64,000 nucleotides of DNA from Chitinophaga rhizosphaerae (GTDB lineage: Bacteria > Bacteroidota > Bacteroidia > Chitinophagales > Chitinophagaceae): NCBI RefSeq assembly GCF_003958645.1, contig NZ_RXLO01000001.1:496001-560000 (forward strand), given 5' to 3'. Positions 52,740 to 61,447 of the stretch are shown here, piece by piece. Made by a program: the position numbers and the translations under genes. The notes under the pieces were generated by a model that was not told the origin of the DNA, did no database searches, and was given only the letters and a program-made list of their open reading frames with translations. Within the stretch, counting starts at the first letter, position 1. Every line of letters begins with the position of its first letter.

Positions 52740-53729
52740 ATGCCTACACAAAAAACATATAGGTACTGGATTCATCTCGCCGTCTGGATGGCGCTGGTGC
52801 TATTGTATGCATTCCCCATGCTCAAAGGTAACATTTCCAGTCCTTTAGGCCTCCGGTACACCCTCGTCCGTTTCTTCGTCTACGGATTCATCAACTTCCA
52901 CCTCTTTTACATCCTCACGTTCGCGGTCTACCCGTTGCATGCCCGCCTGGGAACGGCCAGGGCACTGCTGATCAGTTTTGCCGTGATCCTGGGTTTCTGC
53001 TTCCTGAAATATGGCGCCGGACATATCTGGCCGGACGAAATACTCCAGCTCGCTATTGCCATGATCGGGGCCAAAAAAAGTTATCACAGTTTCTGGAGCT
53101 ACCTGCGCATCAGCCTGCAAACGGGGATACTGGTGGGTTTCGCCGCCTATGCGTATTACGTCTTCCTCATGTGGCGCACGGGCGACCGCCAAAGCCGCCG
53201 GCTGGAGCTGGAAGCGGCCGCCGCGGGGAAACAGTTCGCGCAGATGCAGGTTTCGACCGGGCTGCTGCTCCGTAAGCTGAAAGCCATCAAATCGTTGCTG
53301 GAAACGGAAGAGAAAAGGGAAAAAGAAGGCGCCGAAGCCATCCTTCAACTGTCTGAACTGCTGCGGTATATGCTGTACGACAAAGGCGTGAAGCTCGACA
53401 AAGCCCCCCTCGACCGGGAGCTGTACTATTTCAATATCTACCTCAAACTGCATAACCGGCTCTTCCCCGGCCAGCAGGTAAGCCTGCATATGACCGGCCC
53501 CACCACCGGCCGGTACGTAACGCCCCTGCTGCTGCAAACCGCCGCGGAAAAGCTGCTCGCCCGTTCCGACAACGGCCTGCCCGTGATGTTGAAGCTTGAA
53601 ATAGGGGAAGACGAACTGGCGCTCAGTTCCTCCGCCGGAATTTCATTTTTACAACGATTGGCGGCCTGGCTGCCGGGTACCGCCAATATGCGCCGTTTTA
53701 AAACCCCGCTGTATGCCGGACCGGCCTGA
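52740..53729 (+). CDS. LytS-like membrane protein that lacks the phospho-acceptor histidine (pseudokinase)
   Basis: A 329-residue protein with four N-terminal transmembrane helices (residues about 10-150), followed by a region that lines up with the kinase domain of its neighbour. Where the neighbour has MQLNAHFLMNSLNSI, this protein has MQVSTGLLLRKLKAI, so the His is missing. The structural helix LQLSELLRYMLYD is kept, but the ATP-binding N-box (FVENAFKHG type) is replaced by LLLQTAAEKLLAR, and no G-box is visible. It is therefore probably a non-catalytic partner. It overlaps the active kinase gene by 17 bp. Confidence 0.82.
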   Translation: MPTQKTYRYWIHLAVWMALVLLYAFPMLKGNISSPLGLRYTLVRFFVYGFINFHLFYILTFAVYPLHARLGTARALLISFAVILGFCFLKYGAGHIWPDEILQLAIAMIGAKKSYHSFWSYLRISLQTGILVGFAAYAYYVFLMWRTGDRQSRRLELEAAAAGKQFAQMQVSTGLLLRKLKAIKSLLETEEKREKEGAEAILQLSELLRYMLYDKGVKLDKAPLDRELYYFNIYLKLHNRLFPGQQVSLHMTGPTTGRYVTPLLLQTAAEKLLARSDNGLPVMLKLEIGEDELALSSSAGISFLQRLAAWLPGTANMRRFKTPLYAGPA

Positions 53730-54807
53730 CCACCTCCGTCGCCTCCGGGAATTCGCCGCATTGCTCGTGTTGTGGATGCTCGTGATGTACGGCCTCAGCA
53801 TCCTGGGGATGCCGCGCGCATTCACCCCCCTTTCGTTCCGATACCTGCACATTAACCGCGGCGTGTTCGGACTGTTGAATTTCGCGCTGTTCTATACCGC
53901 CATCCGGCTCGTTTTCCCGCAATTCCTGGAACACCGCAAATGGGGACGGCTCGCGGCCGGACTGATATTGCTCCTTGCCGTTGCAACGCTCGCGAAGTTT
54001 ACGGTGGCCGATCATTTTTTCCGGGATGAAGTGCTGCTATTAGGATCCCGCGACGGTAAGCCGCTCTACAAAACTTTCTGGATGTATGTACGCACCGAAA
54101 TCTGGACCAACGCTATCGTACTTTGCGCGGCGCTGGCGTACGTACTGTTTTTCGCCTGGCTGGCGGAAGACAAACGGCGGAAACAACTTGCGCTGCAAAA
54201 ACAGGACGCCGAGTTCGCCATCCTCAAGATGCAGCTGAACGCGCATTTCCTCATGAACAGCCTCAACAGCATTTATAGCCTGGCGCTGGTGCGCTCGCCA
54301 CAAGTGGTAGTTGCCGCACATACGCTTTCCCAGATACTGGAATACATGACGGAACAGCCGCCGGTGGCGGGTTATCGCACCCGGCTGTCTGACGAACTAC
54401 GGTACCTGGAAGATTTCATCGCGATGCAGCGTTTGCGCACGGGATGCCAGGACTGTGTCCGCATGCGGGTTTCCGGCGATCCGGCTGCATTCGGGATCGC
54501 ACCGCTACTGCTGGTCCCGTTCGTGGAAAACGCTTTCAAGCATGGCGTGGCCAACCGGCCGGAGCAGCCGGTGGAGATCAGCGTGGATTGCTCGGGCGAA
54601 GGGTTCGGGTTTACCGTCCGCAATTTCAAGACCCGAAAGCGCAAAGACCAGTCCGGCGGCATCGGGCTCGTCAATGTCCGGAAGCGCCTCGAGCTGGTCT
54701 ATCCCGGTCAATACGAACTTACCATCCGCGAAACGGAACAGGAATATTCCAGTCACCTGCAAATTCATTGGGAAAATGGCCATTCAATGCATAGTGGTGG
54801 ACGATGA
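53713..54807 (+). CDS. LytS-type sensor histidine kinase
   Basis: A 364-residue inner-membrane kinase with four N-terminal transmembrane helices (residues about 15-155). The His-kinase domain contains LKMQLNAHFLMNSLNSI with His178 (the usual INPHF is LNAHF here). The ATPase domain shows the N-box PFVENAFKHG and the G-box SGGIGLVNVRKRL. It is predicted to phosphorylate the LytTR regulator whose gene overlaps its end by 32 bp. Its four-helix topology is shared with the preceding pseudokinase, so the two may form a heteromer. Confidence 0.92.
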   Translation: MPDRPDHLRRLREFAALLVLWMLVMYGLSILGMPRAFTPLSFRYLHINRGVFGLLNFALFYTAIRLVFPQFLEHRKWGRLAAGLILLLAVATLAKFTVADHFFRDEVLLLGSRDGKPLYKTFWMYVRTEIWTNAIVLCAALAYVLFFAWLAEDKRRKQLALQKQDAEFAILKMQLNAHFLMNSLNSIYSLALVRSPQVVVAAHTLSQILEYMTEQPPVAGYRTRLSDELRYLEDFIAMQRLRTGCQDCVRMRVSGDPAAFGIAPLLLVPFVENAFKHGVANRPEQPVEISVDCSGEGFGFTVRNFKTRKRKDQSGGIGLVNVRKRLELVYPGQYELTIRETEQEYSSHLQIHWENGHSMHSGGR

Positions 54808-55471
54808 GCCGCTGGCCGTCCAGGTTATCACCGAATTCATCCGGAAAATGCCGGAACTTTCGCTGGCAGGCACTTTCAACAATCCGCTGGAAGCCTTGGC
54901 CTTCCTTCGCAACGAGCCTTCCGTCAAGCTCGTTTTCCTCGACATCCAGATGCCGGAGCTTTCCGGTATCGAATTCATGCAGCTGCGACAGACAGACGTG
55001 GCCGTGATCGTTGTTTCGGCGTACGACGAATATGCGCTCGACGGGTTCCAGTACGATGCGGCCGATTACCTGCTCAAGCCCGTTCCGTTCGACCGGTTCG
55101 TGAAAGCCGTCCAAAAAGTGACGGGTAAACAGGCGCAGCAACCGGTAGTAGCCGCGCAGCCGGATTTCATTTTCATCCGTACAGACAAGCGGATCATCCG
55201 CCTCAATTTCAGCGAAATCCTTTTCGTGGAAGCCCTCCGCAATTACGTGGCCATCCAGACGGCTACGCAAAAAATCCTCACCCTCCAAAATCTCCGGAGT
55301 TTCGAAGAAGCATTGCCGCCACGGCAGTTCATCCGGGTGCACAAATCCTTCATCGTAGCCATGAACAAGATCGACAGCGTGGAGAAACAGCGGATTTTCA
55401 TGGGCCAGCACATGGTCCCCGTTGGCGATACTTACGTAAAACAGTTTTACGAGGCCATGGGTATGAGTTAA
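54776..55471 (+). CDS. LytTR-family response regulator
   Basis: A 231-residue regulator. The receiver domain has CIVVDDEPLA, phospho-acceptor Asp56 (VFLDIQMPELSG) and the lysine in DYLLKPVPFDRF. The LytTR DNA-binding domain follows at about residues 130-230 (FIFIRTDKRIIRLNFSEILF, FVEALRNYVAIQT, FIRVHKSFIVAMNKID). It is the third gene of the unit. Being divergent from the SusC operon, it is a reasonable candidate regulator of it, though the sequence alone does not prove this. Confidence 0.94.
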   Translation: MAIQCIVVDDEPLAVQVITEFIRKMPELSLAGTFNNPLEALAFLRNEPSVKLVFLDIQMPELSGIEFMQLRQTDVAVIVVSAYDEYALDGFQYDAADYLLKPVPFDRFVKAVQKVTGKQAQQPVVAAQPDFIFIRTDKRIIRLNFSEILFVEALRNYVAIQTATQKILTLQNLRSFEEALPPRQFIRVHKSFIVAMNKIDSVEKQRIFMGQHMVPVGDTYVKQFYEAMGMS

Positions 55472-55509
55472 GGGGAACATTTCCGGGGATTGACTGTTAA
55501 TAGAATACG

Positions 55510-57051
55510 ATGTCGACTTACCCGCTATCCTCACCCACAGGCCGGAACGTAATGGCCGCCACCATCCTGGCGTCTTCCATGGCATTTATAGACGGTACCG
55601 CGCTGAACGTGGTGCTGCCATCCCTGCAGGACCAGTTACAGGCCACCGCGGCCGGGCTGTTCTGGGTCCTGAACGCCTACCTGCTCATGCTCGCGGCGCT
55701 CATCCTTGTTGGCGGAGCGCTGGGCGACAGGTTGGGGCGCAAGCGCGTATTTATGACGGGGATCCTCATTTTCATCGCAGGTTCTGCGGCATGTGGACTG
55801 GCGGGAACGGTGGAGCAGCTCGTCCTTTTCCGGGTGGTGCAGGGCGGGGGCGGGGCGCTCATGATCCCGGGGAGCCTGTCGCTGTTGTCTTCTTCGGTGG
55901 ATGAAAATGAAAAGGGGAAAGCGATCGGCACCTGGTCTGCCTTTACGACGCTGGTGACCATGGGAGGACCGGTGCTGGGAGGGGCTTTGGCGGATGCGGG
56001 GCTATGGCGGTACATCTTTTTCATCAATGTTCCGCTGGGACTGGTGTCGCTGTTCATTTTGCGCCGCCACGTTCCCGAACAGCGGGATGCGTCGGCTACC
56101 GGCGGCATCGATTACCTGGGCGGGGCGCTAACTGCGCTGGGGCTCGCTTCCCTGACTTTCGGTTTTTTACGGATGCCCGAATACGGTTTCAATCATTGGC
56201 AATCGTGGGGCGCTATTGCGGCGGGAATTGTGCTGCTGGGGGCTTTCATCGTGGTGGAAATAAAATCCCCGCATCCCATGTTGCCGTTGCGGCTATTCCG
56301 GAACCGCACTTTTTCCGGTGCCAATCTATTGACATTTTTCCTCTATGCCGCCATGGGAACGGGTATGCTGTTCCTTTCCCTCAACATGGTGCAGGTGCAG
56401 GGATACAGCCAGCTGCAATCCGGACTTACTTTCCTGCCGTTTACCGTACTCATGATTCTGCTGGCCCGGCCGGCGGGAAGCTGGGCCGATAAATCCGGGC
56501 CGCGGCCTTTTCTCGTTGGCGGGCCGCTGCTGGCGGGAACGGGGTTGTTCCTCATGTCGCTGGTCGGGCAAACGGCCGGCCCTTCCGCATACTGGACTAC
56601 CTTTTTCCCGGGGATCCTCGTGCTGGGGCTGGGCATGTCTTTCACCGTGGCACCATTGACGGCCACCGTGATGGGCTCACTCCAGCCACAGTTATCCGGA
56701 ACGGCGTCGGGCGTCAACAATGCGGTGACGCGCATCGCGAGCGTGTTCGCCACGGCCATTTTCGGCGCGCTGGCCGTGTTGTTGTTTGCGAAGGATGTGA
56801 GATCGGGATTGGACCCCATCGTCATGAACGAATCGCTCAAAACGGCTGTGGTGGCGGAAACCGTAAACCTCGGCAATGCACATCCGCCCGTTGGCGTACC
56901 TGCGGAAATGACGGGTCCCGTAACGGTATTGTATAAGGAAGGCTATATCGCCGCTTATCAAAAAATCCTGCTGATTTCCGCTATCATGGGCTGGCTGTCG
57001 GGCATTATCGCCTGGTGGATGGTCCCGAAGAAAAAGTCAACTCCGCGCTGA
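55510..57051 (+). CDS. MFS transporter, DHA2 (EmrB/QacA-type) drug exporter
   Basis: A 513-residue membrane protein with about 14 transmembrane helices. Motif A is GALGDRLGRKRVFMTG, motif D1 is MAFIDGTALNVVLPSLQ, and motif C is MGGPVLGGALADAGLWRYIF. These are typical of proton-driven drug exporters of the DHA2 family. There is no EmrA-type adaptor beside it. It overlaps the convergent isoprenoid-synthase-like gene by 15 bp. Confidence 0.93.
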   Translation: MSTYPLSSPTGRNVMAATILASSMAFIDGTALNVVLPSLQDQLQATAAGLFWVLNAYLLMLAALILVGGALGDRLGRKRVFMTGILIFIAGSAACGLAGTVEQLVLFRVVQGGGGALMIPGSLSLLSSSVDENEKGKAIGTWSAFTTLVTMGGPVLGGALADAGLWRYIFFINVPLGLVSLFILRRHVPEQRDASATGGIDYLGGALTALGLASLTFGFLRMPEYGFNHWQSWGAIAAGIVLLGAFIVVEIKSPHPMLPLRLFRNRTFSGANLLTFFLYAAMGTGMLFLSLNMVQVQGYSQLQSGLTFLPFTVLMILLARPAGSWADKSGPRPFLVGGPLLAGTGLFLMSLVGQTAGPSAYWTTFFPGILVLGLGMSFTVAPLTATVMGSLQPQLSGTASGVNNAVTRIASVFATAIFGALAVLLFAKDVRSGLDPIVMNESLKTAVVAETVNLGNAHPPVGVPAEMTGPVTVLYKEGYIAAYQKILLISAIMGWLSGIIAWWMVPKKKSTPR

Positions 57052-58101
57052 CTGTCGCATATCTCTTTTCAATGCCGGCTCGGTGGGGCCATCGTACGAA
57101 GTGAGGTTCGTGAGCTCACGGACTTTCCGCAGCAGCGCCAACATCATCGCCGGATTACGCAGGCCGAACGCCAGTTTTTTCCTTCCCAGCAAAGCCAGTT
57201 CCGCCACATCCCTGACACCTGCGGCTTCCTTCCGCAGCCTGCGGACGGCGAGCAAGCCCATCGCATGGACCGCATGCACCGTCAGCGCATATTCCTGTTT
57301 GCGCGCGGGCGGATAGGGCAACCGCGCGAGGGCCTGGTTGAAGCGCGCACTTTCCGCCTGGAACCTTCTTTCCAGCCGGCCGAATCGCCTGTAAAGAATG
57401 GGAATGGTATAAATACCCGAACGGATATCCGTCCAGATATCGGCCATGTCATAGGTCAGTTGCATCAGGCCCGCCATGGGAAATGCCATCGCCGTTTCCT
57501 CGGGCGACGGATACTTATCAAACACCGTATAGAACAGCAACACCGCATGAAAACGCTTGTGGTAGGTGATGCGAAAAAGTTCCGCTTCGGAAATGGTGGC
57601 GTCTTTCTGCCGGCCCGACGCTTCCTCCCAATTGAATAATTCACAGCAATGGGCCGTTACGCGGCGGGGCTCGGCGGCGATGGTCAACAGCCGGAGGTAA
57701 GCCTCGCGGAGCAACGATTCCACGGCATCCCTCGGCTCGAATCCGGCGGGGGAGCACGTCAACTGATAAATCCTTGAGCGATCGCCGGAATGGTTGCCGA
57801 CCCAATCATGCAACAACGTACTGATGACCGCCAACAACTGCAAACGGGTTTGTTCCGTTTCGCTGGGACGCCGGCCCTGCATGCGCGCCAGGGCACCGCA
57901 TACGATATGTTCCGCGCTTTCCTGGTATGCGGCCATTCGTTGAAAAGTGGCAGGGGAAAGAATGGCGGCTGCGCCTGGATGAAGGCTTTCCAGCATGCGG
58001 ATCAAACGATTCTTCATGCCGCTGCGTTGCCGCCGTATCCGGCAGTACAACCGGAAAAGGAGCAGGGAAGTTTCCGTCAAATGAACGTAGGGATAGTACA
58101 T
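57037..58101 (-). CDS. Class I isoprenoid synthase-like protein
   Basis: A 354-residue, mostly helical soluble protein. The pattern fits all-alpha class I isoprenoid enzymes. LLHDWVGNHSGD (first Asp99) sits where the first metal-binding motif would be, but is not a clear DDxxD. MQLTYDMADIWTDIRSGIYT (Asp218, Asp221, Asp225) looks like the second aspartate-rich helix of phytoene/squalene synthases, where a DxxxD is followed by G..T.P. Similar proteins in Bacteroidota are called only class 1 isoprenoid biosynthesis enzymes. Product unknown. The ATG at 58101 was preferred over 58134, since MYYPYVHLTETSLLLFRLY looks like a natural N-terminus. Confidence 0.65.
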   Translation of the reverse strand: MYYPYVHLTETSLLLFRLYCRIRRQRSGMKNRLIRMLESLHPGAAAILSPATFQRMAAYQESAEHIVCGALARMQGRRPSETEQTRLQLLAVISTLLHDWVGNHSGDRSRIYQLTCSPAGFEPRDAVESLLREAYLRLLTIAAEPRRVTAHCCELFNWEEASGRQKDATISEAELFRITYHKRFHAVLLFYTVFDKYPSPEETAMAFPMAGLMQLTYDMADIWTDIRSGIYTIPILYRRFGRLERRFQAESARFNQALARLPYPPARKQEYALTVHAVHAMGLLAVRRLRKEAAGVRDVAELALLGRKKLAFGLRNPAMMLALLRKVRELTNLTSYDGPTEPALKRDMRQSARS

Positions 58102-58205
58102 AACGGTCAGGGATATAGGGTTTCCGTCCTCCAATATAAACTTTTCCTTGTATGCAGCGCAGAAAAAGTCGCGGGATCGGCTCCATCATACCAGCCCCTT
58201 TCACG

Positions 58206-58231
58206 AAAAAAGCCCCCGGAATACCGGGGGC
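58206..58231 (-). terminator. Terminator of the serine hydrolase gene
   Basis: A perfect 8-bp stem (GCCCCCGG / CCGGGGGC) with an AATA loop is followed on the minus strand by TTTTTT. Confidence 0.9.
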
Positions 58232-58259
58232 GCCTTCATTCACGGATATACGGTTAATA

Positions 58260-59396
58260 CTACTTCCAGGATTTATTGTAGGCAAGCGCCACGATGTCGT
58301 ACACCTTGCGCCAGTCGGCCCCCAGGGAGTTGATGCCCATGGCCAGTTCCACTTTCGCGGGCAGGCGGATGATGAGGGTCTGGCTGCCCACATCGCCCCA
58401 GTTCAGACCTTCCACCTTGTTTCGGTCTACGTACAAAGCGCCGTCATGGCCGTAAGCGAGGCCTCCGGTTACGGGGAAACGTGCGATCCAACCCAGGCGG
58501 TTATCATCCATCAACTGGCGTTCTTCCGGGGAAAGGATGTTGTTGGAATGCGTGAGGTAGACGATGATGCGCGACATTTCCATGGTGGTGAGCACCCATC
58601 CGCCGCCGCCGCACTTCTCCGTCCAGTTCCCGAAATCGCTGCCGATGAGCCGGTAAGGCGCTTCAGACATCATCTGGGTCATTTTGCCTTCTACCGGCGC
58701 GCAGCCGCGTGTGGGAATCCCGGCTTTCGAAAGCACATGCACGTTCACGAGGCGGATGTATTCCTGGCTCATCCATTTGCGGAAATCGGCCGGAGCGAGC
58801 AATTGCTCCTGCTGGCGGAATTTCACCGAATCGTTCAATTTGGGAAGGATGGCGCGGAACAACGCGAAATTGATATTCGAGTACACAGCGGTTTTCGCCG
58901 CCGTGATGGGCGATGCCACCGTGCTCATGAGCGGCTCCCATTCGGTCTGGCTGCCCCTGATGCCCGAGGTATGCGTCATCAATTGTTTGAACGTGATGTT
59001 GCGGATACTGTCGTGAATGGGCCAGGAAGCAGGCAGCCATCGCCCGATCTTCGACTCGATCGTCACATCCTTTTGCAGCATGTACTGCGCCACCGCGGCG
59101 GCCGTGAGCGTTTTGGTGACACTGGCGATGTTGGTGAAGGCATGGAGGTCCGATTTTTTGCCGTCGATGGTTTGAATACCATATTCCGCCGTGTCGGCCA
59201 CCTGTCCGTTTTGCGTGATGACGAACTGGTACCCGCGCGCACTGGCAAGGCCTTCCTGCAGGTTTTTCTTGAAAAGCGAGGTGCTGAATTTTTTGTCGTT
59301 CGACTGGATGGGCGGTTCCTTTTTACAGGCGTTCAGCCCGGCGAGGGTTACAACTGCAATGGCGCAGCATGCGAAGGGTTTAACTACGTGTTTCAT
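58260..59396 (-). CDS. Serine beta-lactamase-like hydrolase (lipoprotein)
   Basis: A 378-residue lipoprotein with lipobox TLAGLNAC (Cys24). The class C beta-lactamase/PBP fold is indicated by SVTK (Ser92, Lys95), YSN (Tyr172, Asn174) and GHDG in place of the usual KTG. QLMTHTSGIRG is the family's highly conserved segment. Such proteins are esterases, D-aminopeptidases or peptidoglycan enzymes more often than true beta-lactamases. It is monocistronic. Confidence 0.9.
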   Translation of the reverse strand: MKHVVKPFACCAIAVVTLAGLNACKKEPPIQSNDKKFSTSLFKKNLQEGLASARGYQFVITQNGQVADTAEYGIQTIDGKKSDLHAFTNIASVTKTLTAAAVAQYMLQKDVTIESKIGRWLPASWPIHDSIRNITFKQLMTHTSGIRGSQTEWEPLMSTVASPITAAKTAVYSNINFALFRAILPKLNDSVKFRQQEQLLAPADFRKWMSQEYIRLVNVHVLSKAGIPTRGCAPVEGKMTQMMSEAPYRLIGSDFGNWTEKCGGGGWVLTTMEMSRIIVYLTHSNNILSPEERQLMDDNRLGWIARFPVTGGLAYGHDGALYVDRNKVEGLNWGDVGSQTLIIRLPAKVELAMGINSLGADWRKVYDIVALAYNKSWK

Positions 59397-59754
59397 TTTT
59401 TTGAGGTTTTAACAGTGATGGCACCAAAGGTAATATCACTCACCTCCGGCCGCGGTGGCCGTTTCATGAATGGCAGCTGCGGGTTAACGGAAACGGGAAG
59501 CGGTTTCATGGGAATGGGGTCCCCCAATCTCACACCGTCTTATCCAACCGCATTCTGAAAATGGATAAAATGAACAACCGCACAACCTTCGTAAAGGCTG
59601 CACGGCGCTCATGCGGCAGGATTGTGTATCATCATCTTACAATCGCCTGCCTTCTCTCCGCATGCTCCCCAATTATTCCGTCATGCTTTATACGAACAAG
59701 GCCGCTTCATGCGCCGCGTCCTGTTCTTTCGCGTCGCCGTCTTTTTAACAACGG
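59397..59754. other. Intergenic stretch with nothing recognised
   Basis: About 358 bases between two minus-strand genes, upstream of the beta-lactamase-like gene. Short open frames exist on the plus strand (for example 59561-59818), but they show no family pattern and run into the next gene antisense. No repeat or hairpin of note was seen. Confidence 0.5.
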
Positions 59755-60486
59755 TTATTGCAATTGGGTACCGACCAGGGCCGCCAATCCGGCGATATCC
59801 GTTTTCCGGGTGAAATAATCCGCCACAGCCGGCGTAGCCCTGAATTTGATTTCGACATTGTGCAGCGTAAACGCCCCTCCGCCCGTCAATATCCCGTTGA
59901 CCGATACGGTGCCCGACTGCCCGTCGAGCATATCCGTCTGCGGCCTGGAAAACTTACCGATGAGGAGCATGGTTTCCGCATCGCAGGAAACGCCCGCCGG
60001 CACGCGAACGGCGGCCATGGTAGCGGGGTACGTGGGGAAGGAGGGCTTCCCTGCGCAAAATCCCAATGCACTGTAATTCGAATTCACGATCATCACGATC
60101 CGGCATTGCGCGTCGGCGGAAATGCGTTCCATTTGCCTGACCAGCTCATCGGCCCGTTCGGGCGCTGTAGCGATGCGCTGCGCCACGGAATCCAGTTGGG
60201 CTTTTAAGATTTGGGGGTTGAGGACGAAGGTGATTTCGTAGACGTAGGAATAGGGGCCATTATCTTCCGCCCGTGTTTTATCCGGCTGAAACCCGGAATC
60301 GTCGATCGTTTCGGAGAAAACCTCCCAGCCATTGCCCGGCGTATGGGAGATAGCGTTCCTCACCACTGCGTCCGCTTTTTTCCAGAAACGGTCTTCACCG
60401 CTGGTCCGCGGGCGCAGCTCCTGCGTAAATCCTGCGATGGGCGCCAGGCTGATGAGGCCGGCGATAAAAAAAGTTATTTTCCGCAT
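59755..60486 (-). CDS. Secreted protein of unknown function
   Basis: A 243-residue protein with a signal peptide (ITFFIAGLISLAPIAGFTQ). The N-terminal part (SGEDRFWKKADAVVRNAISHT) is helical and the second half is beta-rich with two cysteines (AQCRIVMIVNSNY, GFCAGKPSF) and one more in GVSCDAETM. I do not recognise a family. It is preceded by about 240 bp of intergenic DNA that is shared with the divergent NarL regulator gene. Confidence 0.7.
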   Translation of the reverse strand: MRKITFFIAGLISLAPIAGFTQELRPRTSGEDRFWKKADAVVRNAISHTPGNGWEVFSETIDDSGFQPDKTRAEDNGPYSYVYEITFVLNPQILKAQLDSVAQRIATAPERADELVRQMERISADAQCRIVMIVNSNYSALGFCAGKPSFPTYPATMAAVRVPAGVSCDAETMLLIGKFSRPQTDMLDGQSGTVSVNGILTGGGAFTLHNVEIKFRATPAVADYFTRKTDIAGLAALVGTQLQ

Positions 60487-60622
60487 GGGGTTCGTAGTTT
60501 CGTGATGGGCCGCTCCGTTGGTTTGTCAGGGAAAGGCACCGTTGTTTCGAATGCAAAGGAACCACGAAACCCGCCGCCGGGCTACCGTGCGGCAACGTAA
60601 ATATTATTCTGCGTAAAACACT

Positions 60623-60654
60623 TACTTTTGATGGGCCGAATCCTGCTAATTTTG
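60623..60654 (+). promoter_or_regulatory. Tandem -7 elements upstream of the second NarL-type regulator
   Basis: TACTTTTG (60623-60630) and TAATTTTG (60647-60654) are both perfect TAnnTTTG matches. The TTTG at 60627-60630 also lies 16 nt upstream of the second element, near the -33 position. Confidence 0.5.
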
Positions 60655-60723
60655 CCCCGAAATCAGCCCCGATGTACATCCCTGGTCTCAAAAAAACATC
60701 TGCTGTCCAAAAATAAAATTTGC

Positions 60724-61365
60724 ATGTCCAATAGCATTAACATCGCCATTGCAGACGACCATCTCATCGTCGTGAACGGATTACGGGCCATGCTGGCCAC
60801 GCGCCCCGATTACCAGATACTGTTCCAGGCGCAGGACGGCGATTCGCTGTGGGAGCAGCTTCAGACCCGCCAGCCGGATGTGCTGCTGCTAGACATCCAG
60901 ATGCCCGGCCTTTCCGGTCCCGAGCTATGCCGCAAAATCCACAAACAGTTCCCCGACATCCGGATCGTGGTGCTGACCAGCCACGATACGCCCGCTTATG
61001 TCAAGCAAATGATCCGCAGCGGCGCGTCTGGTTACCTGGTCAAGAATTCGGGAATGGACGCGCTTTTTACCGCCATCGGCAAAGTGATGGAAGGAGAGAA
61101 GTACATCGACGATCATATCCGCAACGGCCTGGTCCGGGAAGCCCTGGCCGAGCATCCCGTAAGCCGGTACGAAATCCCCCTCACCCGGCGCGAGAAAGAC
61201 ATTCTCCAGCTTATCGCCGAAGAATTATCCAACCCGGAGATCGCCGCGCGCCTCTGCATCAGCCTCCGTACCGTGGAAACCCATCGCCAGAACATCATCC
61301 ACAAACTGCGGGTCAAAAACACCGTCGGCCTTGTGAAAGAAGCCATCCGCCGCGGGCTTATCTGA
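60724..61365 (+). CDS. NarL/LuxR-family response regulator
   Basis: A 213-residue regulator. The receiver domain has IAIADDHLIVV, phospho-acceptor Asp57 (LLLDIQMPGLSG) and GYLVKNSG with the conserved lysine. The LuxR-type helix-turn-helix is at about residues 148-208 (LTRREKDILQLIAEELSNPE, RLCISLRTVETHRQNIIHKL). No kinase is adjacent. The start at 60724 was chosen because the longer frame would extend through the promoter elements. Confidence 0.94.
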   Translation: MSNSINIAIADDHLIVVNGLRAMLATRPDYQILFQAQDGDSLWEQLQTRQPDVLLLDIQMPGLSGPELCRKIHKQFPDIRIVVLTSHDTPAYVKQMIRSGASGYLVKNSGMDALFTAIGKVMEGEKYIDDHIRNGLVREALAEHPVSRYEIPLTRREKDILQLIAEELSNPEIAARLCISLRTVETHRQNIIHKLRVKNTVGLVKEAIRRGLI

Positions 61366-61388
61366 TACAACATTCACTTTACAGGACA

Positions 61389-61419
61389 TAAAAAATCCGC
61401 CCGGCACTCCCGGGCGGAT
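61389..61419 (-). terminator. Terminator of the DUF3472 lipoprotein gene
   Basis: A 10-bp perfect stem (ATCCGCCCGG / CCGGGCGGAT) with a 5-nt loop is followed on the minus strand by a T run (TTTTTTAT). It also lies 24 bp after the NarL-type gene stop and may serve it weakly. Confidence 0.88.
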
Positions 61420-61447
61420 ATTCCCATGCTCCAACCGCATGCCCTGA

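Noticed and set aside
58152-59558. A 468-codon open frame on the plus strand opposite the beta-lactamase-like gene
   Set aside because: It is antisense to a gene with SxxK and YxN motifs, a lipobox and a terminator; the plus frame has none of these.
59561-59818. A short plus-strand frame with a lipobox-like LLSACS
   Set aside because: It has no family similarity, is Arg-rich and overlaps the end of a minus-strand gene; nothing supports expression.
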